Shown in pieces: positions 57,476 through 64,000 of a DNA stretch of 64,000 nt (position 1 is the first letter of the stretch; every line of letters begins with the position of its first letter). The notes under the pieces are model-generated. The model was not told where the DNA came from. It worked only from the letters and a program-made list of their open reading frames with translations, and searched no databases. The translations under genes were made by a program, and so were the position numbers. The DNA lies in assembly GCA_951799445.1 (NCBI GenBank), contig OX637293.1, forward strand, positions 21,080,001 through 21,144,000, read 5' to 3'. The DNA is from Pseudisothecium myosuroides. Taxonomy: Eukaryota > Streptophyta > Bryopsida > Hypnales > Lembophyllaceae.

Positions 57476-57794
57476 TGTTACAAGAGGTTCTGATTGCCAG
57501 AGTTTGTTCTGTTAACTTGAACTTGTTGCTAACAGGTCTGCTTGTGTGTTTGAGGTCCGACTCTTCTTTGAATTGTTTTTTTCAATTGCTGCCGAGTGGA
57601 TAAGGACTATGGTTATTGCACCTGAGTGGATAAGGCCTAATTCAAACTAACCACTACATATTCTTGCCTAAAATGTACGAGTTCCCACTATTCATGAGAG
57701 TTTAGGGTTGGTTTTAGAAACACCTATTTTCAGCACTTTGAATATTCATAGTTTATTCATGTGGTGTCCAAAAAATGCATTCTAAGAGAATCTA

Positions 57795-58053
57795 CACTGA
57801 ATAGTGAAATTAGGTTGCCCCACACTAATTTCTTGACATTTTACACTATATCAATATGCACAGTTACTTTACAAGGATGCAGTAAAGTAAGAACTATTTG
57901 TATGGCATGGGCTGGTGCACTGGTTTGTGGCTCGGGATTAGAGATTGGCATGAGCCTCCATCTAGACAAGCATTAGTCATGAAGTAACTTCCGTCTAGGG
58001 TAAGGCAAGTAGGCAACCTAATTGTAAAGGCAACCCAATTTCACTATTCAGTG
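57795..58053. mobile_element. TA-flanked MITE (259 bp) with empty site in window
   Basis: The ends are CACTGAATAGTGAAATTAGG and CCAATTTCACTATTCAGTG. TA lies at 57,793-57,794 and 58,054-58,055. The sister segment at 48,076-48,096 reads GAGAATCTAGAATCCCC with a single TA (48,084-48,085), the exact empty site. The family is also at 10,121, 16,199 and 16,447. Confidence 0.93.
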
Positions 58054-58152
58054 TAGAATCCCCATTTGACTACCAACAAGACCATACAATTTTTTTGTCA
58101 ACACAATAATGGGAACCATGCTAAATTGCTTAACTGTGCGATTTTAGGTGTA

Positions 58153-58562
58153 AGGTAGAAGGCTCGAGAACAGTTCGGGCATTAAGAATGGACCCTATAA
58201 ATAGCTGTGAAATGGACATGAGTTGGTTCTGAAATTGACTACTATAGTCATTGAATGAACCAAGGAAAAAAGACTTATTAATTGCAAGAGCCAATCACTC
58301 TCTTTGCTTTCCCCATTTTTATTTAGAATTGCAAGTGAACGATCTATGAAAGACCTAGGGTCACAAATAGGGACTTACAACCCAACTTGTTTGAAAATTC
58401 ATAAGTAATTCAAAAATGCTCGGAAAAATACGAAACGACTTGGGTTAGATTCCTCATCAACTTCTCTATGTCTGAAAAATAAGCTAAAAATATTCCCGTC
58501 CAAGGAAATACATGAAAAAGGCGGACCAGCCCTTAGATGGTCGGTTTATGAGCCTCCTACCT
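58153..58562. mobile_element. TA-flanked MITE, AGGTAG family (410 bp) with empty site
   Basis: The ends are AGGTAGAAGGCTC and GAGCCTCCTACCT. TA lies at 58,151-58,152 and 58,563-58,564. The sister segment near 48,180 reads TTAGGTGTAATTATCTTAG with one TA at that point. The interior is shared with 604-929 and 5,050-5,720. Confidence 0.85.
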
Positions 58563-59455
58563 TAGTTACCTTAGAGAGTCGTCCCGGTGGGAGCTCATTT
58601 CTGGTTGCGGTCAATGAGCACGTGCGACGCTAAAGAAGGAGCTGAATTCTGCATGTTCATTTCTCATATATTGATGACACCACACTTCCAAATGGCAATG
58701 CGTTGCATTTTTATTGCCGGATTCTTCAATCCAATGCCTTGTCATGTCAGTGTTCGATACGTTCGGCCACTGTCGGCTTTTAGACGGGATTGTGAGAAGG
58801 TGCAAGGAGAGTTCACAGGTCCATTTGGAGCTCCACATGTCGGCCGAGGCAACTGTGGTCAAACTCACGAGCAAGAATATCAGGCCATATCCAGATTTCT
58901 TTATTTTGTAAGAGCCTGCTTCTGAGGCCGGTCGTACTTGCTTCCTATGTAAGATATACAGTATATAACCCATCTCACTCTCCCCTCTATGCATGTAAAT
59001 GTTTGAATGAATTCTCCGACTCATGGTCTGAAATACTTGAACATTTCTCGTGTTTTTATCGGTGCAAAACGCAGCGAGCAGATTGCTGGAGGACACTGAA
59101 AAGCAACTGGCTTTTCCTACCCGAGGTTTGGATTCCAGGCCGTTTGATAAGCTACCTTACTCCCCAAGCCGTCCGTTGCTTTACGGACTGAGCCTCTTTT
59201 TAATCTATCTGCTTGTTTCGTTTGTGCTACTAGAGTTTTGTATAATTTCACAGGGAATGAACTTAGGTCAGGACTCTACATTCAATTTAGATAGGAGAGA
59301 GGTTGAATTCATGTACTTATTGTGAGCATGCTGCGTTCTGTTTCGAAATGCAGAGTCTCCACAAGCTATAGATTAGCTGAGGGTGGTGTAACAAGAGCGA
59401 GCTTCGACTGAATAGTCTATATTGACAGGAGCCTTTGATTGTGCGCATTTCCACC

Positions 59456-59536
59456 ATGCTGCCTCTCATAGCGGTGGCGCTTGGGGTGGTGGTATTTGAA
59501 GCAGTGGATTTCATTAGACGACAACTGTCAGCTTAA
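59456..59536 (+). pseudogene. Glycine-rich gene of unit 3, truncated to 26 codons
   Basis: The frame reads MLPLIAVALGVVVFEA and then jumps to VDFIRRQLSA and a stop. The whole basic and glycine-rich part present in units 1 and 2 has been deleted, and the segment after the deletion is the former downstream flank. Only the signal-like N-terminus remains. Confidence 0.75.
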
Positions 59537-59799
59537 TTGTAAGGCAACTTTGTCCAGCATTTTAGCCAGAATTTTCACCTCAACAACTACGGCCGGACTG
59601 GTGGACTTCCCTTCAACCTGTTTTGCATGCCCTCTATTGAGCGCCGTAGATCCATGTGCATCTCTGTTCAGTTTCGAACTGTTTTGCCAGCAGTCCACGG
59701 AGCTTTGTGTAGTTATTGCTGACCTGGAGCGTGCTGAGTGAAATCTGTTTTTGGCCGCTAGTTTTGGATATGAAATTTTGTGTATACAGTACATATGGT

Positions 59800-60110
59800 C
59801 AATTTCGTTAAAATGGCGGTATTATGTTAAAATGGCGAGAAAACTGTTTTAGGAAGGCTCAAAATGACTAGAGAAATGGCCCCGGGGTGATGGAGAAACA
59901 TGTGTTTTGCATGCCGGTCTTGTTAGGGCCAGTATTAGGATGTGTATGATTGGGACACGTCATGAGGCATTGCCTTGTATGGCCTTGATGTGCTATAAAG
60001 CGGTCCCATGATGCAGCATTTGGTGCAAAAAAGGCCTTTTTTTTACGTAGTTGTAGGAGTAAATGTCTTTGAAATCGGAAAACGTTGGTTATTGGTTGCC
60101 ATACAATTTG
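59800..60110. other. No recognisable gene
   Basis: This is single-copy-looking sequence after the tandem array. A 91-codon minus frame (59,868-60,143) overlaps the end of the next tract in another frame and may be a shifted continuation of it. Confidence 0.4.
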
Positions 60111-60115
60111 TCCTC

Positions 60116-60688
60116 TTACGAAACAATGATCATTTGGGAGCACCCATATCCAAAAACTTCAGTGAATTCAGGATAGATGAGTAGTGGGAGGTAGTGGGAA
60201 GTCATACTATTGAGATCAAAATCACCCTGAATAAATAATCCACAAGTTTTCCCAACGGAGAGCCCATCCATGTTTGGACTCGGGAATTTGCTCAGCCGAA
60301 TCGCCTTCCTATTTACTATCAATCGAGCACATTGAAAAGGAAAGAAACACAAGCTGCAGGCGTCAGCGGCTTGTTGATCGAGGTTGAAATAGTACGGAGC
60401 TCGAACCGGTTGGGAACGGCTGGTTTTCCCTTCGTGCTGGGAGGAGACTACGGTATGGGTATCAAAAGGAAGCAATGGAAGCATTCTGAGCCTGAACAGA
60501 TGAGATGAGGGATTCGTTGAGAAACTCAAAAGAATCTGTACATCTGTAAGCGAGGGAGTGTAATTTTGAAAGCCATTTTTTCCCCGAGTAGACACTTTAT
60601 TCATTTGAAAACAAGGATTATCCATAGGGATCCATCCCCCGTTCACATCAAACGGTGAATCAAAAAAAGATGGCTTCACCAAAAACAA
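60116..60688 (-). pseudogene. Unassigned 190-codon open tract, possibly a decayed gene
   Basis: The minus strand is open for 190 codons without a stop, which is long for chance here, but the frame lacks an ATG at its start (first Met at residue 22) and there is an in-frame stop just upstream. Segments such as MLPLLPFDTHTVVSSQHEGK and AADACSLCFFPFQCARLIVN look protein-like. No family is recognised. It could be one exon of a gene, or a relic of one. Confidence 0.4.
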
Positions 60689-60699
60689 TAATGCACGAG

Positions 60700-61390
60700 G
60701 TTCCTAAATGCGACGTCGGAGACGGCCCTTGCATTCTTGCAACATTGATTAAGAGAAATGAAGGGACACCTTGGCTTCGGAGTGGACCTTCTCTGGCTTG
60801 TATTCCATCTACCCAATGTCGAAGTATGGACCCACATGGGACTACCCTTGATTTCCCTCACGTCGTTGGCAGTCCATTTCAGAACCAGTTCCCGTTCATT
60901 TCAGAACCACTTTCGCCGCCATGTGTTTTGTGGAGTACGTGGATGCATGGCCTTTGCGAATTGTAGTACATTTAAGGTCGCCATTGGACAATTCATAAAC
61001 AAACAAAGGAAAAGGCTTCATTACATTGAATGGGCATACATGCACGAAGAAACAGAGTTACAAGGGGATGCAAATGGAAAGGAGATCCGTTCATCCAATA
61101 GATCTTTAAAGACCACACTTTATAGAACCAAGGGAAGAGGGCCGCCCACAAGGCAAGGTTGCAATCCTAAAAGAGCCGTTCACAGTGAACCCTCTAGATA
61201 TCCTTCCCTCGTTTGAGAGGGAGGGGGATAGAATCAAATGCCTGCAACTCCGCCCATCTACGGTGCCACTAACAGCTCTCTGTGCATGCCATCCGAGGGT
61301 TTCCGCATCTCCATTCCTCATTTCTTGATTGTGCTTTGCCCGTGTTCCGCGGACTGTCTTCAGCTGGATCAACGACAGCAAGTGTCCATT
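60700..61390. other. No recognisable gene
   Basis: Composition is close to 50% GC with short frames on both strands (for example 152 codons at 60,758-61,216 plus). A repeated TTTCAGAACCA motif lies at about 60,877 and 60,898. No known motif is seen. Confidence 0.4.
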
Positions 61391-62474
61391 TGACAATCAC
61401 GTCCCTGCGAGGTCTTCGCAGGGCACTTCGAGGTTCTCGGTCAAATGCTCGTCAAGCGCACTGCAGCCCAATGCTGGCGTTGCCTCTCAGCTGGATGGGT
61501 CATCGTTGCACCTGTCGCCCGTGCAGAGGAGAAGCCAGGACAAAGACGGCCCATCTCCGGTCAGGTCAGGAAAGTTCATAGGGAAAGTCTACGTCTTTCA
61601 AATTATGGAGGGTCACAGCATCGAAATTTAGAAGCCCAGCATAGAATAGAATGGCTCCGACATTGACGGCGCTACTAGGCCCAACGAAGAGAGTCGACAT
61701 TCAATTTCTCACCCAATGATTCGAAATCACACGATGTGGGTGACGACTATCCCTCCTTTCCCTCCCCGCATCCTTCGTTTCCGAGGGTTGGAACCGGAAA
61801 CGGTCGAGCAATATTGCAACGTGAGTCGGTGCAAAGAGTGTTTCTATCTGAGCACCTATTGGCTGCTCATAACAGAAGCCCACAAGTAAAAGTGGGGTCG
61901 GTCATATCCAACAATGCACAATCCCCTGCACGATGTCGTCCACTTTGCGAGGAATGTGCCAAGGGGGATATGAACGACCCATTGATACTTGTGGGCCCGT
62001 GTTTTGCGCACCCAATACGTGCATAAATAAGAACACTCTTCCCGCCGGTTTCAGCCTCAACACTGGTAGACCAGTCCCGACCCACGCCCACGGAAATGTA
62101 GGGTGCGCGGAGGAAAAGGAGGGATAGTCGTCCCCACATCGTGTAACTTCGAACCATTTGGGGGGAACGTCTCCCCTCGTTGGGTCCATGAGCGTCGCAA
62201 ACGCCGGAAGCATCTTGCCCAGCGGTGCGCCCCCTGATTTCGACGCCATGCATCAACCCAATCCGCAGGGGTGGCCGACTTCCCCTATGAATATTCCTGA
62301 CCGGACAGAGGAAGGGTCGCCGTCGTCCTCGCCTCTGCTCTGCACGTGCGACAAGTTCAACAATGACCCATCCGGCGGGGAGACGGCGTCCGAATGGAGG
62401 CACAGTGCGTTTGACGAGCAATTGTCCCAGGTTTCCAGAGTGCCCTGCGAGGACCTGCCCACGACATGATTGGG
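61391..62474. repeat. Diverged inverted duplication, ~0.5 kb per arm
   Basis: The left arm (61,391-61,910) and right arm (about 61,963-62,474) are inverted copies around a loop of about 52 bases. They share long co-linear blocks: TCGCAGGGCACT, TGCTCGTCAA.CGCACTG, GATGGGTCAT, GACGACTATCCCTCCTTT and CCCACAAGTA. In one frame both arms translate without indels over about 60 codons, with SSQGT, CSS-AL, DGS-L-LS-VQ and VRSG-FIG in common. This may be a captured coding exon duplicated in inverted form, or long terminal repeats of a foldback-type element. Confidence 0.75.
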
Positions 62475-62529
62475 AAATAGAAGCCTGCTGGCGTTGATGA
62501 AACGGTGATTCGTACATCATTTTTATTTG

Positions 62530-62840
62530 TGGGAGCCCTAACTCTTCCTATACGGGGGGAGGGGGGATCAATATGCTATAATAAGGGCAGCGATGCCGTA
62601 TATTTGGAGATCTAGAATGTTAGATCACTGGGGGGATCTATAATGACCAAGGGGGACGGTATATATTCTATGAGCAAATGTAAAAAAATGTATAGGAGCA
62701 AAAGTTATGAGTGCTATGAAAAAAATGTCTGAATCCTGAATGTCATCTAGTTCATTCCTAATTTATTTAAAATTTGCACTCCTCAATTTCATCTAGTCTT
62801 CCATTCTATATATCATTGTGTACGACGGTGTCATCCATGT
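62530..62840. other. No gene seen
   Basis: AT-richer sequence with repeated GGGGGATC motifs (about 62,562 and 62,630). No coding region is recognised. Confidence 0.4.
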
Positions 62841-63065
62841 GTCATCCCCAATGGAAATAAGAGTCAGTCTGCAGAGCTATTTCAGAAGAGCAGAGAAATG
62901 TCGTTTCCGAGTGGAAGGCAGGGAGACAATCAGCGAAGCTATTTCCTAAGAAGCTATATCCCAAGATTAATGAAGTGGTCGCCCTCAAGTCAAAGGCAGA
63001 AGCACGCGGCAACTTTCCATCGTGACCTTGGCAGGAGAGTTGAGGATCTCTATGCAGCCACAGGT

Positions 63066-63440
63066 TCAGAGCGCCCCCCCTGAACTGGTCCATCGGACAT
63101 TTCCATGTCGAGATTCTCTCCCTCGATCGTGGAGTTGCTTACTCTGGGAGGACGCCGACTCTACGGATTCGATTGGAGCACGTGAACCCTGCACATGGTA
63201 GCGAATGGTGAGGTCCCCATCCCACCGAATGGCGTACTTGTGGACAACCGGAAGTACCCAAAGCAATGACATCAATTGAACGCCCAGAGTAAAAGCGATG
63301 GGCGGCAGACTATTCGATGGAGACAAGTTCTGGCCATCCTAGACCGAAGTCTCGACGTAGGATGTCAAGAAATTATTCACATCGGAGTGTTCCATCGGCG
63401 CCTGCATACCTCGAACCAGGCATCCAACCGTGGTAGCAAA
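63066..63440 (-). pseudogene. Unassigned minus-strand coding-like tract
   Basis: One frame reads HSDVNNFLTSYVETSV, meets a single TAG, then continues PPIAFTLGVQLMSLLWVLPV and RWDGDLTIRYHVQGSRAP. The alternation of hydrophobic and polar residues suggests beta strands and real coding ancestry. The stop and the later loss of sense near 63,150 suggest decay. I cannot name the family. Confidence 0.4.
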
Positions 63441-63700
63441 CAGCCCACCTTACCATGCGCAGAATGATGCCTGTCCGCGCCACCGCAGATAACGGTGGAC
63501 GTCACGTTCGATCGGATGTGATATCCACGCCCGCCTCTTCCGGAGCCACGCAACCGTCGGAAGAGCCGACGCCTTCCGTCATCCGGGTCCTCCGTCGCTT
63601 TGTACGCCAGGCGGAAACTGGCAAAGCGTCAATTGCGTGCCCGCCCGGAGCGCGAACGCGGCGGCGACCCTACACAAGCATCACGTCCTTGGATCAGCTT
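63440..63700. other. GC-rich stretch between coding-like tracts
   Basis: An 86-to-102-codon plus frame (63,455-63,763) overlaps the minus-strand tract antisense and is probably a shadow. Nothing else is recognised. Confidence 0.35.
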
Positions 63701-64000
63701 CACGTTCTACTGAAACGATCCCTCCAGACCTTTGAGTACGGGCCCACAAAATTGGGATACTGAAGAACGAGGGACGCGTCCTGCACGCGAGCAAAACCCT
63801 TCACGTGGTTGGACAGCAAATATTGTCTGAGGGGCACCTCGAGGCTCCCCGAAAACGGGTTCCGGGACACATACTCCGTGATGCTAAGACCCGACTGCAG
63901 GAGGCCCTCTAGGTAAGGCTGCAACGTCCTTTCCAGGGTGGAATCGTGCTCGGCGCCCACGTACGACAGGGGGAAGATGGCGTTGTTCTCGCCATTAAGG
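63700..64000 (-). CDS. Unassigned protein, C-terminal part, runs off the window
   Basis: The minus frame is open from the window edge (64,000) for 99 codons to a TGA after DRFSRT. It includes NNAIFPLSYVGAEHDSTLER, LRQYLLSNHVKGFARVQDAS and YPNFVGPYSKVWRDRF. High GC at third positions and the absence of breaks suggest genuine coding sequence. The N-terminal part lies outside the window, and no known domain is recognised. It may belong with the tract at 63,066-63,440, which lies downstream on the same strand. Confidence 0.45.
   Translation of the reverse strand, partial: LNGENNAIFPLSYVGAEHDSTLERTLQPYLEGLLQSGLSITEYVSRNPFSGSLEVPLRQYLLSNHVKGFARVQDASLVLQYPNFVGPYSKVWRDRFSRT

Larger units (their letters stand above)
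57456..59790. repeat. Tandem unit 3 (truncated)
   Basis: It repeats the leader block (57,465-57,610), the segment 47,940-48,180 of the unit 1/2 junction (57,640-58,150) and the gene region (58,570-59,790), then stops short of the AT-rich tract. It carries two MITEs missing from the corresponding place between units 1 and 2. Confidence 0.85.

Noticed and set aside
57761..57976. 71-codon frame similar to the one at 10,188-10,424
   Set aside because: Both lie inside copies of the same MITE; the shared reading reflects recent copying, not coding constraint.
61867..62520. 217-codon minus-strand frame over the inverted duplication
   Set aside because: It reads across the hairpin in a frame not preserved between the arms, so it is probably a shadow of the conserved 60-codon frame.
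63066..63326. Integrated viral capsid-like protein
   Set aside because: Strand pattern and the RWDGDLTIRYHV stretch suggested a jelly-roll capsid, but the resemblance is too weak to claim without a profile search.

Overview
The window is nuclear DNA from a land plant with a large, gene-poor, transposon-rich genome. Three things point there: a plastid-type dihydrodipicolinate synthase with three introns, a MUR3-type GT47 glycosyltransferase, and a Ty1/copia element primed by initiator tRNA-Met. Genes are GC-rich islands in an AT-rich repeat matrix. A broken PGG-domain gene of a style I associate with seedless plants hints at a bryophyte, lycophyte or fern, but the species cannot be fixed from the sequence alone.

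Layout. 1-5 kb: hairpin repeats, several small terminal-inverted-repeat (TIR) elements, a decayed LINE reverse-transcriptase fragment, and a likely two-exon 50-residue microprotein gene (4,647-5,033). 5-11.6 kb: tandem repeats, a 0.6-kb foldback element and MITEs. 11.7-13.1 kb: intronless GT47 gene, minus strand. 14.7-20 kb: nested and tandem MITEs. 21.9-24.5 kb: the lysine-pathway DHDPS gene, minus strand. 24.8-29.2 and 37.8-41.7 kb: two arms of a large inverted duplication around an 8.6-kb spacer. Each arm carries an intact intronless gene for a secreted 155-residue, eight-cysteine protein of unknown family, plus a decayed tandem relative. The spacer holds transposons and a PGG-domain pseudogene. 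43.4-59.8 kb: three tandem copies of a roughly 4.3-kb unit carrying a small glycine-rich protein gene. Copy 1 is intact, copy 2 is split by a 5,163-bp copia element with identical LTRs, and copy 3 has lost its glycine-rich part. 60-64 kb: a GC-richer stretch with an inverted duplication of about 0.5 kb per arm and coding-like minus-strand tracts, one of which runs off the window.

Because several segments are duplicated inside the window, many transposon insertions can be compared directly with their own empty sites. This fixes target-site duplications: TA for three families, TTAA for another, and 5 bp for the copia element. The TTAA-flanked families have the hallmarks of piggyBac-like elements, which is notable in a plant. 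The main open questions are the eight-cysteine gene pair in the inverted repeat, the 50-residue microprotein, the TTAA MITEs, and the unassigned 60-64 kb tracts.
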